From Porphyromonadaceae bacterium COT-184 OH4590 (lineage in GTDB: Bacteria; Bacteroidota; Bacteroidia; Bacteroidales; Paludibacteraceae), in the NCBI GenBank assembly GCA_000768855.1, contig JRAN01000010.1, positions 1 to 34,701 of the forward strand: a DNA stretch of 34,701 nt. Direction: 5' to 3'. Shown here one piece after another: positions 16,921 to 25,188 of this stretch. The stretch's first letter is position 1. Every line of letters starts with the position of its first letter. A program made the position numbers and the translations under genes. Under the pieces are notes generated by a model, which saw only the letters and a list, made by a program, of their open reading frames with translations, searched no databases and was not told the origin of the DNA.

Positions 16921-18072
16921 TTAGCTTTGGGGTTGTTGGCTTTTATCTTTTTTAGTTGCCGAATTTCTGTTGTTTCGGTTACTTTTGCGAGAGCGTTTTT
17001 TACGGTTATCTTTGTCGAATCTGGTTAGGCTATCCTGCCCTACCACATTTGTATAATCAGCAGTTGGTCTGTCCTGCTCTTTTTTTAGCAACGAAGGCAC
17101 TTTTTGTCCGCGTTTGTTGATTGCTATTATCTCATTTACTCGTGCCACAGGTATAGAGATAAGGTTAACATTCGAGTTTGGAGAAGATGAATAGATCATA
17201 ACTCCTTTAAATACATCTGTTTTAATATGATAAAAATCACCCTCCATTGTATTGAGTACTATATCGTGCGAAGGTAAATTTTTTATAGCATCTTTGTACA
17301 CAGGCACTTCGTAATTGACACAGCATTTGATTTTTGCACACTGCCCTGCCAATTTAAGCGGATTGGTAGATATATCTTGAATACGGGCAGAACTTGTAGA
17401 AACAGTAACAAAATTGGTATGCCACGTAGCACAGCATAACTCTCTGCCACAAGGACCGATACCGCCTATTCTGCCAGCCTCTTGCCTTGCTCCTATCTGT
17501 TTCATTTCTATTCGGGTCTTGAATGTATCTGCCAGCACTTTTATCAACTGTCTGAAATCGACACGCCCGTCGGCGATGTAATAAAATATTACCTTGTTAC
17601 CGTCTGCTTGATACTCTACATCTCCTATTTTCATATTTAGATTAAGGTTTTGGGTAATCTGTCGAGCACGTATCATAGTATCATACTCTTTGGCTTTAAA
17701 TTCGTGGTATTTTTCCATATCCGACTGTTTGGCTTTACGATAGAGTCTTTTCACTTCGTATCGTTCCATATTGATATGGTTTTTCTTTATTTGCAAAAGC
17801 ACAAGTCTGCCTGTGAGTGTAACCTCTCCCACATCGTGTCCGGGTGTAGCCTCTACTGCTACCCAATCGCCTTTTTCTAATATAATGCCGTTGTTGTTTA
17901 GAAAATATCCTTTGCGTGTGTTTTTAAACTGAACTTCTACCAAATTACTCTCCTGCTGTGTCTCGGGCAAATCTGCAAGCCAATTGACCACAGGTAGTTT
18001 TTGGTTGGTATTGCCCCTAAAACCGGCAACACCGGGGTTACTTGTTCCTTGATTTAATATATATTGTAGCAT
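16921..18072 (-). CDS. PSP1-domain protein, RicT-like
   Basis: A 383-residue cytoplasmic protein of the PSP1/RicT family. The central PSP1 region (about 45-265) carries the family's cysteine signature: GPCGRELCC (Cys208, 213, 214) and GQCAKIKCCVNYE (Cys245, 250, 251). In Bacillus, RicT with RicA and RicF binds Fe-S clusters and helps RNase Y-dependent RNA maturation. No RicA or RicF partner is visible here, and the Bacteroidota version's job is less clear. The N-terminal ~40 residues are variable. The C-terminal 40 residues are rich in K, R, N and Q (KRSRKSNRNNRNSATKK) and could bind nucleic acid. Bacteroidales often keep this gene next to gldH and holB; here it stands alone, divergent from tmRNA. 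Confidence 0.88.
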   Translation of the reverse strand: MLQYILNQGTSNPGVAGFRGNTNQKLPVVNWLADLPETQQESNLVEVQFKNTRKGYFLNNNGIILEKGDWVAVEATPGHDVGEVTLTGRLVLLQIKKNHINMERYEVKRLYRKAKQSDMEKYHEFKAKEYDTMIRARQITQNLNLNMKIGDVEYQADGNKVIFYYIADGRVDFRQLIKVLADTFKTRIEMKQIGARQEAGRIGGIGPCGRELCCATWHTNFVTVSTSSARIQDISTNPLKLAGQCAKIKCCVNYEVPVYKDAIKNLPSHDIVLNTMEGDFYHIKTDVFKGVMIYSSSPNSNVNLISIPVARVNEIIAINKRGQKVPSLLKKEQDRPTADYTNVVGQDSLTRFDKDNRKKRSRKSNRNNRNSATKKDKSQQPQS

Positions 18073-18108
18073 TGTTTTGGTCTTATATTATTTTAATTAT
18101 GAATTCCG

Positions 18109-18116
18109 CAAAGGTA
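18109..18116 (-). promoter_or_regulatory. Promoter -7 box of the ricT-like gene
   Basis: The minus strand reads TACCTTTG followed by C, a perfect TAnnTTTG box. The transcript should start near 18102, about 30 nt upstream of the ATG at 18072. Confidence 0.65.
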
Positions 18117-18168
18117 CTAAAATTATATTATTTTTACGGATATTGTCATTTGATTGGTAACTTTTTAT

Positions 18169-18176
18169 TAACTTTG
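18169..18176 (+). promoter_or_regulatory. Promoter -7 box of the tmRNA gene
   Basis: TAACTTTG followed by CA fits TAnnTTTG. A start near 18183 puts the mature 5' end (18208) about 25 nt inside the primary transcript. A TTTG at 18149-18152 is the only nearby -33 candidate and its 16-bp spacing is short. Confidence 0.6.
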
Positions 18177-18207
18177 CAATCTAATTTGTGTAAAAATACC
18201 AAGATTA

Positions 18208-18602
18208 GGGGCTGTTTGGTTTTGACAGCAGGTAGAAGAGGTATGTAAGCATGCAGTGCGTTGTTGGGTAGCACTCAAATCTCACACAGCAAACTATAAC
18301 TGGCGCAAATAATTACGCTCTTGCTGCTTAAACGGAAGTATAGTACTTTAAGCTTAATTACGGCACAGGTGCTGTAACAAGACATCTCTCAAATGCCGTT
18401 CTCTGAGGCGGTTTGGCAAAGAGGTGTAGGGAGTATCAGAGATAGAAATCTTGGGCTGTGACAAGGTTTCGAAATTTTAGCAGATAAGGTATCGGTTGGT
18501 GGCTTCGGTCTTGCTGATACACGAAAACCTCAGGCGAAGATAAGCATGTAGAAAGCATATTGCTTCCTTGTTTGGACACGGGTTCGAATCCCGTCAGCTC
18601 CA
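18208..18602 (+). ncRNA. ssrA: Transfer-messenger RNA (tmRNA)
   Basis: A 395-nt one-piece tmRNA that rescues stalled ribosomes with SmpB. The acceptor arms pair GGGGCTG (18208-18214) with CAGCTCC (18595-18601). The 3' tRNA-like part has the T arm ACGGGTTCGAATCCCGT, and the 5' part ends in the D-loop-like TTTGACAGCAGG. Discriminator is A18602; CCA is not encoded. The internal reading frame (18302-18331) encodes the tag. Pseudoknot-forming inverted segments occupy the region between the tag and the 3' arm. A hairpin terminator follows. Confidence 0.97.
18302..18331 (+). other. tmRNA tag reading frame (GANNYALAA)
   Basis: From the resume codon GGC the frame reads G-A-N-N-Y-A-L-A-A followed by TAA. 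The ALAA end is the proteolysis signal seen across the phylum. As I recall, Bacteroides tags read GETNYALAA and Porphyromonas gingivalis GENNYALAA; Ala at position 2 differs from both. The exact resume codon is inferred by comparison. Confidence 0.85.
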
Positions 18603-18608
18603 CTAAAC

Positions 18609-18656
18609 AAACAAAAGTACAGAAAATGTAAAAATTTTTGTACTTTTGTTTTCATT
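18609..18656 (+). terminator. Terminator after tmRNA, overlapping the doxX promoter
   Basis: A 13-bp perfect stem (18609-18621 with 18639-18651), extended by a G-U and three A-T pairs into the loop, is followed by TTCATTTTT. The right arm contains the -7 box used for doxX. Confidence 0.75.
18641..18648 (+). promoter_or_regulatory. Promoter -7 box of doxX-mnmE-uvrB
   Basis: TACTTTTG lies within the right arm of the tmRNA terminator, 44 bp before the doxX ATG. Because the hairpin is an inverted repeat, the left arm carries the same box on the minus strand (18612-18619). No -33 element is obvious. Confidence 0.5.
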
Positions 18657-18691
18657 TTTACGTATAATATTAAAGAAAGAAATATAATAGT

Positions 18692-19108
18692 ATGAAGATA
18701 AAAGTATTAGAAAGAAAAAATGATTTGGGATTACTAGTCTTACGACTGTCGATAGGCGTAATGATGTTGTTGCACGGTATCAGTAAGTTGCTAAAAGGTG
18801 TAGAAGGTATCAAATCTATGGTAGTCTCGCAGGGATTTCCTTCCTTTATTGCTTATGGTGTGCTGGTGGGCGAGGTTATAGCTCCAATACTTATAATCGT
18901 TGGTTTTAGGACAAGATTGTCGGCTGCCGTACTTGCTTTTAACTGTTTTGTGGCTTGGTTTTTGGTACACTCCGGCGACCTGTTTGCTCTAAATGCACAA
19001 GGAGGTTGGGCTATAGAGTTGCTCGGATTGTTCTTCTTTGGAAGCCTTACTCTATTTTTTACGGGAGGAGGCAAATACGCTATGAGTAAAAAATCTATGT
19101 GGGATTAA
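18692..19108 (+). CDS. DoxX family membrane protein
   Basis: A 138-residue inner-membrane protein with about four membrane segments. The first (LLVLRLSIGVMMLLHGISKL) contains the DoxX-typical R-x-x-x-G-x-x-x-x-H-G pattern and is followed by a short loop (LKGVEGIKSM). Segments YGVLVGEVIAPILIIVGFRT, AAVLAFNCFVAWFLVHSGD and AIELLGLFFFGSLTLFFTGG complete the fold. Family members are linked to quinone-related redox or thiol stress in a few species, but the biochemical role of this one is unknown. It is first in a tight run with mnmE (25 nt gap) and uvrB (26 nt gap), so the three are probably cotranscribed. Confidence 0.88.
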   Translation: MKIKVLERKNDLGLLVLRLSIGVMMLLHGISKLLKGVEGIKSMVVSQGFPSFIAYGVLVGEVIAPILIIVGFRTRLSAAVLAFNCFVAWFLVHSGDLFALNAQGGWAIELLGLFFFGSLTLFFTGGGKYAMSKKSMWD

Positions 19109-19133
19109 GTGTTAGCAATCTTGACCCAACAAT

Positions 19134-20534
19134 ATGTTTAGACAAAGTACTATATGTGCCATATCGACTGCTGCAGGTGCGGGAGGCATAGCTGTAATAC
19201 GTGTTTGTGGAGAGGAGGCATTTACTGTTGTTGATAAGATTTTCCGGTCGAAGAGAAAAAATGATAGCCTAAAAAATCAAAAACCTTATATGGTAGGTTA
19301 TGGTACAATAAACGATGTCAAAACCAACGAAACAATAGACGAGGTGTTGGTTACGGTTTTTCACGCACCTCATTCTTTTACGGGCGACAATACCGTAGAG
19401 ATTGCTTGTCACGGCTCTATATATGTCCAACAGGAGATACTAAGGCTTTTGGTAGATAACGGATGCCATCTCGCACAGCCGGGCGAATTTACGATGCGTG
19501 CCTTTGTAAATGGCAAGATGGATTTGTCGCAGGCAGAAGCCGTTGCCGATTTGATAGCATCTACCACAAGGGCATCACATAGAATGGCTATCAAACAGAT
19601 GAGAGGAGGCTTTTCGGCAGAATTACAAAAGCTTAGAACGCAACTGCTTGATTTTGTGTCGCTGATAGAGCTCGAACTCGATTTTTCGGAAGAAGATGTA
19701 GAGTTTGCCGATAGAAAAAAACTAAAAAATTTGGCAGAAAACATAGAGCAACATATATCTCAACTTGCAGATTCGTTTAAGGCGGGCAATGTATTGAAAA
19801 ACGGTATACCGATAGCTTTGGTGGGCGAAACAAATGTAGGCAAATCAACTCTTTTGAATATGTTTTTGAACGAAGACAAAGCGATAGTATCCGAAATACA
19901 CGGCACTACACGCGACACAATCGAGGATTTGGCAACTATCGAAGGTTTAACTTTTAGGTTTATAGATACTGCCGGTATCCGCAACACAACCGATCAGATA
20001 GAGATTCTTGGTATAGAGCGAACTTATCAAAAAATAGAACAGGCAGAGATAGTATTATGGCTTGTAGATAGTACCGCGATAAACGATGATGTCGAAAATT
20101 TTGTCGGTCAAATATCCGAATGCACAGCAGGCAAAAAAGTAATTTTGGTTTTTAATAAAATAGACAAACTATCCGATGAAAAACTCGAATATATCAAAGC
20201 GATATTCGATAGTACGGATATGGACAAAATATACATATCTGCCAAAAGCCGAACAAATACGGATGCACTACAAAAAATGCTTGTAAAAACAGCACATTAC
20301 AAATATCCCGACAATAACGGTGTAGTTGTTAATAATATACGACACTATGATGCATTACTAAAAGCAAAGGAAGCTATAATTCGTGTAATATCGGGATTAG
20401 ATAATAATATTTCGGGCGACCTTCTTAGTCAGGATATTAGAGAATGTATGTATCATCTGGGTGAGATAACGGGGCAAATTTCGACAGACGAGGTTTTAGG
20501 CAATATATTCAGTAAATTTTGTATTGGTAAATAA
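19134..20534 (+). CDS. mnmE: tRNA modification GTPase MnmE
   Basis: A 466-residue GTPase that, with MnmG, installs the carboxymethylaminomethyl or aminomethyl group on wobble U34 of certain tRNAs. The N-terminal tetrahydrofolate-binding domain has TICAISTAAGAGGIAVIRVC and ends with ACHGS..QPGEFTMRAFVNG. The central GTPase domain has G1 GETNVGKST (near residue 228), G3 DTAGIRNT and G4 NKID. The very C-terminus is CIGK, the conserved C-x-G-K motif whose cysteine is catalytic. Length is normal. The start MFRQSTICAIST is standard for the family. It is cotranscribed in all likelihood with doxX and uvrB. Confidence 0.97.
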   Translation: MFRQSTICAISTAAGAGGIAVIRVCGEEAFTVVDKIFRSKRKNDSLKNQKPYMVGYGTINDVKTNETIDEVLVTVFHAPHSFTGDNTVEIACHGSIYVQQEILRLLVDNGCHLAQPGEFTMRAFVNGKMDLSQAEAVADLIASTTRASHRMAIKQMRGGFSAELQKLRTQLLDFVSLIELELDFSEEDVEFADRKKLKNLAENIEQHISQLADSFKAGNVLKNGIPIALVGETNVGKSTLLNMFLNEDKAIVSEIHGTTRDTIEDLATIEGLTFRFIDTAGIRNTTDQIEILGIERTYQKIEQAEIVLWLVDSTAINDDVENFVGQISECTAGKKVILVFNKIDKLSDEKLEYIKAIFDSTDMDKIYISAKSRTNTDALQKMLVKTAHYKYPDNNGVVVNNIRHYDALLKAKEAIIRVISGLDNNISGDLLSQDIRECMYHLGEITGQISTDEVLGNIFSKFCIGK

Positions 20535-20560
20535 ATCGCAAACAATCAACCAACTACACA

Positions 20561-22573
20561 ATGTCTAATTTCAATCTCGTATCAGACTACCAGCCTTCGG
20601 GTGACCAGCCACAAGCTATCAGAGAGTTGTTGGGAGCTATTAATAATGGTGTCAATTACCAAACTCTACTTGGTGTAACTGGAAGTGGCAAAACTTTTAC
20701 AATGGCAAATGTAATAGCCGGGTTTAACCGTCCAACACTTATTATAAGCCACAACAAAACACTTGCGGCTCAACTTTACAGCGAATTCAAGGCGTTTTTC
20801 CCCGACAATGCGGTAGAATACTTTGTGTCTTACTACGATTATTACCAGCCGGAAGCTTATATACCTGCTACGGATACATATATCGAAAAAGACCTTGCTA
20901 TTAATTCGGAGATAGAAAAATTGAGGTTATCGGCAACATCGCAATTGCTTTCTGGACGTAACGATATTGTGATAATATCGTCTGTGTCATGCTTGTATGG
21001 TATAGGTAATCCGGAAGATTTCAAAAATAACACCATAACAATATCTATTGGTCAGCATATATTACGCGACGACTTTCTTCGCTCTCTTGTTGCTGCCAAC
21101 TACAATCGTAATGAGATAGACCTGAATCGTGGTAATTTCCGTGTAAAAGGCGATACTATTGATATCTTTCCTGCCTATGCCGATTTTGTGCTTCGTATAA
21201 TATTTTGGGATAACGATATTGACAGTATAGAGACACTTGATCCTGTTACAGGACAAACTGTAGATGTATTCGACACTTTCAATCTTTATCCTGCTACTAT
21301 TTTTACTACTACACAAGAGAGAGTCAATAAGGCTCTTGACCATATCGCAATAGATTTAGGCAAACAAGTCGATTTTTTCAAAGAAAACGGTAAACCATAC
21401 GAAGCACGACGATTGCAAGAGCGTGTATCTTATGATATAGAGATGATACGTGAAGTAGGCTATTGTTCGGGTATCGAAAACTATTCCCGTTATTTCGACA
21501 ATCGTCCTGAAGGAAGCCGTCCGTTCTGTATCTTCGACTATTTCCCAAAGGATTTTTTGGTCTTTGTTGATGAAAGTCACGTTACTATTCCGCAGATACA
21601 TGGAATGTATGGAGGCGACTATTCTCGCAAAAAAAATCTTGTGGAATATGGTTTTAGACTACCAGCTTCCATAGACAATCGCCCTTTAAAATTCGAAGAA
21701 TGGGAGTCGCTTGTACCCAAAGCAATATTTGTAAGTGCTACACCTGCCGAGTACGAACTTCAAAAGTCGCTTGGCGTAGTAGTAGAGCAGGTAGTACGTC
21801 CTACAGGATTGCTCGACCCCGAAATAGAAGTACGTCCTTCTGAATATCAGATAGACAATCTTATGAATGAAATCACTCTTAGAGTCGAAAAACAAGAACG
21901 TACTCTTGTGGTTACCCTTACCAAAAGAATGGCAGAGGAACTCAATCGCTATCTGTGTCGGGCAGGTATAAAGTCGGCGTATATACATTCGGATATAGAT
22001 ACTTTGGATAGAGTGAAAATTATGGATGACCTGCGCAAAGGCGAATACGATGTACTTGTTGGTGTCAATCTTCTACGTGAAGGACTTGATTTGCCTCAGG
22101 TGTCATTAGTGGCAATAATAGATGCCGACAAAGAAGGATTCCTCCGAAATCATCGAAGCCTCACACAGACAGCAGGGCGTGCTGCACGCCATCTCAATGG
22201 TAAAGTTATATTTTATGCGGATAAAATTACTCGTTCTATGCAGCTCACTATCGACGAGACTAATCGACGTAGAGCCAAACAGATAAAATATAACGAAGAT
22301 AACAATATAACTCCGACACAGGTGGTATCTCGTACGCAATCGGCTCTATGGGGCAAAGCAAATTCGACAGAATACAAAGAGCGAGCATCAATTCCTAATG
22401 CTGCTATTTATGAAAAAAACATAGCAATTATCAAAGCAATGGAAGACAAAAATATAGATAAGGCAATAGTTTATGCCCGTCGTCAGATGACGGAAGCAGC
22501 CAAGAAAATGGAATTTATAGAAGCAGCTCAATGGCGAGACGAACTGCTGCGCCTTCAAGACAAACTAAAATAG
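20561..22573 (+). CDS. uvrB: Excinuclease ABC subunit B
   Basis: A 670-residue DNA-repair helicase-like protein that verifies damage after UvrA loading and recruits UvrC. The Walker A GVTGSGKT spans residues 39-46. The beta-hairpin that inserts between DNA strands is the tyrosine-rich YYDYYQPEAYIPATDTYIEK (near 90-110). DESHVTIPQIHGMYGGD is the motif II region. The helicase C-terminal part contains VGVNLLREGLDLPQVSLVAI and QTAGRAARH. The C-terminal UVR domain for UvrC contact is MTEAAKKMEFIEAAQWRDEL. All expected parts are present and length is normal. It begins 26 nt after mnmE. Confidence 0.97.
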   Translation: MSNFNLVSDYQPSGDQPQAIRELLGAINNGVNYQTLLGVTGSGKTFTMANVIAGFNRPTLIISHNKTLAAQLYSEFKAFFPDNAVEYFVSYYDYYQPEAYIPATDTYIEKDLAINSEIEKLRLSATSQLLSGRNDIVIISSVSCLYGIGNPEDFKNNTITISIGQHILRDDFLRSLVAANYNRNEIDLNRGNFRVKGDTIDIFPAYADFVLRIIFWDNDIDSIETLDPVTGQTVDVFDTFNLYPATIFTTTQERVNKALDHIAIDLGKQVDFFKENGKPYEARRLQERVSYDIEMIREVGYCSGIENYSRYFDNRPEGSRPFCIFDYFPKDFLVFVDESHVTIPQIHGMYGGDYSRKKNLVEYGFRLPASIDNRPLKFEEWESLVPKAIFVSATPAEYELQKSLGVVVEQVVRPTGLLDPEIEVRPSEYQIDNLMNEITLRVEKQERTLVVTLTKRMAEELNRYLCRAGIKSAYIHSDIDTLDRVKIMDDLRKGEYDVLVGVNLLREGLDLPQVSLVAIIDADKEGFLRNHRSLTQTAGRAARHLNGKVIFYADKITRSMQLTIDETNRRRAKQIKYNEDNNITPTQVVSRTQSALWGKANSTEYKERASIPNAAIYEKNIAIIKAMEDKNIDKAIVYARRQMTEAAKKMEFIEAAQWRDELLRLQDKLK

Positions 22574-22646
22574 TTTTCCTAATCGTTTGAATGTCAAAAT
22601 TTGTACTTTCGACTTTAAAAGTATAATTAGCCAATGAAAAATTGAT

Positions 22647-22654
22647 TATCTTTG
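22647..22654 (+). promoter_or_regulatory. Promoter -7 box of the parvulin chaperone operon
   Basis: TATCTTTG followed by C fits TAnnTTTG, 32 bp ahead of the ATG at 22687. It gives the three-gene run 22687-26631 its own transcription start. Confidence 0.6.
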
Positions 22655-22686
22655 CGAATCATTAAATTTATTTAAAGTAAAAAAAT

Positions 22687-24642
22687 ATGAAAAAATACAG
22701 CATTTTATTTATATTGGCACTAATGGCTTTAGTATCAAATGCACAGTCTGATACAATATTGATGATATTGGGAAATAATAAAGTATCAAAAGCTGATTTT
22801 GAATACCTTTTCTTCAAGAATAGAGCCAATCTAAAAGCCGAACAGCAAACTCTTGATGAATATATAGATACCTATAAAAAATTTAAACTCAAAGTTATAG
22901 AAGCACAATCACTTGGATATGATACTGTTGAGGCTTTTCGCAATGAACTGAATTCGTATCGAAATCAAATAGCCATCTATTATTTGACCGACAAAGCAAA
23001 GGAAGATGCTCTGGTAGAGGAAGCTTACAAAAATATGCTGGAAGATGTAGAGATGAGCCAAATGCTTTTTAGGTTACCTAATAATGCTACACCCGAAGAT
23101 ACTTTGAGAGTCTATAAAAGAGCAACAGATGCTATAAAAAGACTTAAAAAAGAGAGTTTTTCGACTGTTGCTATCGATATGTCGGACGATGTAAGAGTGG
23201 AAGAAAACAAAGGCAATGTTGGATGGCTCACTGGACAAATGATGCCATATCCGTTAGAAAAAGCGATGTACTCTTTGGCTGTAGGGGAGGTATCGCAACC
23301 TGTTCGTGTGGACTATGGCTATCATGTTATAAAGATTACCAATCGCCGTCCGGCTGTAGGAAGGGTACAGGTAGCTCATATCCTCAAGAAATTCCCCGAA
23401 AATGCTACTAAAGAGCAGAAAGCAGCTGTAAAATCGCAAATCGAAGAGATTTATAAGAAAATAAAACAGGGTGAAGATTTCGCAACATTAGCCATAGATA
23501 ACTCTGACGACAAGGAATCTGCAAATATGGGTGGTGTATTGAAAGAGTTTGGAGTGGGGAGAATGGTAGAGGCATTTGAAAACACCGCTTTCGGTATGAA
23601 AAAAAACGGAGAAATCTCGGAGCCAATAGAAACGCCTTTTGGCTGGCACATATTGCAGCTAATAGATAAAAGACCCGTTGCTAGCTTCGATAAAGCAAAA
23701 GCCGAAATTATAACCCATTTCTCTTATGACGGCAGATGGCAGGCAAGTCGAAAACATTTTGTGAATAAACTAAAAGCCGAATACAATTATAAATTTAATC
23801 AGAGTGCCTACCAAGAGCTTTTGGACTATGCACGAAAATTTGCTACCATCGACTCCAACTATTTGGCAAATATAGAGAAATACAATAAACCTCTCTTTAC
23901 AGTAAAAGATAAAGATATTCCGCAAAACAAGTTTATGAAATATCTCTATTCTATGTCGAGAAACAGCATAGACAATACTGTTGCCCAAACACAAAATTTG
24001 ATAGACGGATTTATAGATGATGAAATATTGCGATTCGAAGATACCCAGCTTGAGAGCAAATATCCTGCTTTTAGGTATCTTTTACAAGAGTATCACGATG
24101 GTATATTGCTTTTTAATATTTCGAACGATAAAATATGGGAAAAAGCCTCTACCGATACAACAGGTCTTCGAGCATTTTTTAAAGCAAATATAAAACAATA
24201 TACTTGGCAGAAGCCTCATTATAAAGGTAAAATATTGGCGTGCAAAGATAGCAAAACTGCAAAAACTCTTCAAAAAAAGTTTAAAAAGATGTCCGCACAG
24301 CAAATAAACACCTATATTGCCACTCTAAATAAAGATAGTGTTATTATCGATAGCAAGTCGGGACTTTGGGCAAAAGGTACAAATGACGTAATAGACAATT
24401 TGGCGTTTGGAGACAAAACGGTAACTTTTGTATCATCTAAGGAGTTTCCATATGTTTTTGTGTGGGGAAAAATATTACACTCATTACCCGAAGAGTACAC
24501 CGATGTTAGAGCTGCTGTGGTTACCGATTATCAACACTATTTAGAGGAGGAGTGGGTAAAGGATTTGGAAAAAAAATATCCTGTAACGATAAATGAAGAG
24601 GCTCTTAAAGCAGTTGCGGCTGATGCTAATGCTAATAGATGA
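22687..24642 (+). CDS. Periplasmic peptidyl-prolyl isomerase, SurA-like, two parvulin domains
   Basis: A 651-residue exported folding factor. Residues 1-19 are a Sec signal (ending SNA before Gln20). An N-terminal chaperone-like helical region (about 25-120) contains YEYLF..YKKFKLKVIEAQSL. Two PpiC-type rotamase domains follow: one ending GYHVIKITNRRP (about 125-232), the other beginning VQVAHILKKFPENATKEQKA and ending GWHILQLIDKRP (about 233-335). The last ~300 residues are a long C-terminal extension common in Bacteroidota homologues. In the family these proteins help outer-membrane proteins fold. The gene leads a run with a small lipoprotein and a MutS-like ATPase. Confidence 0.92.
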   Translation: MKKYSILFILALMALVSNAQSDTILMILGNNKVSKADFEYLFFKNRANLKAEQQTLDEYIDTYKKFKLKVIEAQSLGYDTVEAFRNELNSYRNQIAIYYLTDKAKEDALVEEAYKNMLEDVEMSQMLFRLPNNATPEDTLRVYKRATDAIKRLKKESFSTVAIDMSDDVRVEENKGNVGWLTGQMMPYPLEKAMYSLAVGEVSQPVRVDYGYHVIKITNRRPAVGRVQVAHILKKFPENATKEQKAAVKSQIEEIYKKIKQGEDFATLAIDNSDDKESANMGGVLKEFGVGRMVEAFENTAFGMKKNGEISEPIETPFGWHILQLIDKRPVASFDKAKAEIITHFSYDGRWQASRKHFVNKLKAEYNYKFNQSAYQELLDYARKFATIDSNYLANIEKYNKPLFTVKDKDIPQNKFMKYLYSMSRNSIDNTVAQTQNLIDGFIDDEILRFEDTQLESKYPAFRYLLQEYHDGILLFNISNDKIWEKASTDTTGLRAFFKANIKQYTWQKPHYKGKILACKDSKTAKTLQKKFKKMSAQQINTYIATLNKDSVIIDSKSGLWAKGTNDVIDNLAFGDKTVTFVSSKEFPYVFVWGKILHSLPEEYTDVRAAVVTDYQHYLEEEWVKDLEKKYPVTINEEALKAVAADANANR

Positions 24643-24671
24643 GTTTTAACAACTAAAATGATGTGACTTTT

Positions 24672-25145
24672 ATGAAAACAGGATTATTAATATTTATAGT
24701 TTCATTGCTTATTGCTTGCGGTAACAAGATGAATCCTATGGATTACAATGAGCAGATAGTAAGAATGCACGAAAATACGTGGTTGTATCTACAATCGAAA
24801 CAAGAACAGCTGTACAAATATGATGATACCTCACAAGAGCAGGCTAAAATTATAATAGACAGTATGAACCTCAAATACGCATATATTACAAATCTGCTTG
24901 ACAGTATCGATTACCCTTGCGATGCAGAAGGTTTCCACACGGCTACTGTTGTTTTTTACAGATATATGAAAGACAGTGTTTTGCCTATGTTTAGTAAAAC
25001 ATTAGAGTACGAACCACAAAGTAGACAATGGTACGAGGCTTGGGGTAAAATAGACGAAGCTCTTAATACCAGAGCCTCGCAACTCGAAAACAATATGATT
25101 GTGGAGCAAGCCAAATTTACAAAGAAAGTTAGTATAATGTATTAG
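24672..25145 (+). CDS. Small lipoprotein of unknown function
   Basis: A 157-residue predicted lipoprotein. The signal MKTGLLIFIVSLLIAC ends in a lipobox with Cys16. An in-frame ATG three codons upstream is possible, but the chosen start gives a cleaner signal. The mature part is mostly alpha-helical and amphipathic (NEQIVRMHENTWLYLQSKQE, then EQAKIIIDSMNLKYAYITNL), with 5 Tyr/Trp-rich turns. It vaguely recalls the small LIC11966-type surface proteins, but I am not sure. It follows the parvulin chaperone by 29 nt, so an envelope role is plausible by context. Confidence 0.7.
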   Translation: MKTGLLIFIVSLLIACGNKMNPMDYNEQIVRMHENTWLYLQSKQEQLYKYDDTSQEQAKIIIDSMNLKYAYITNLLDSIDYPCDAEGFHTATVVFYRYMKDSVLPMFSKTLEYEPQSRQWYEAWGKIDEALNTRASQLENNMIVEQAKFTKKVSIMY

Positions 25146-25188
25146 CAGTCAAATTGTTAGTTTGTTGAATGGTATTTGGATAGTTACG

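Noticed and set aside
22602-22624. Weak hairpin TACTTT...AAAGTA after uvrB as a terminator
   Set aside because: Short AT-only stem without a T-run.
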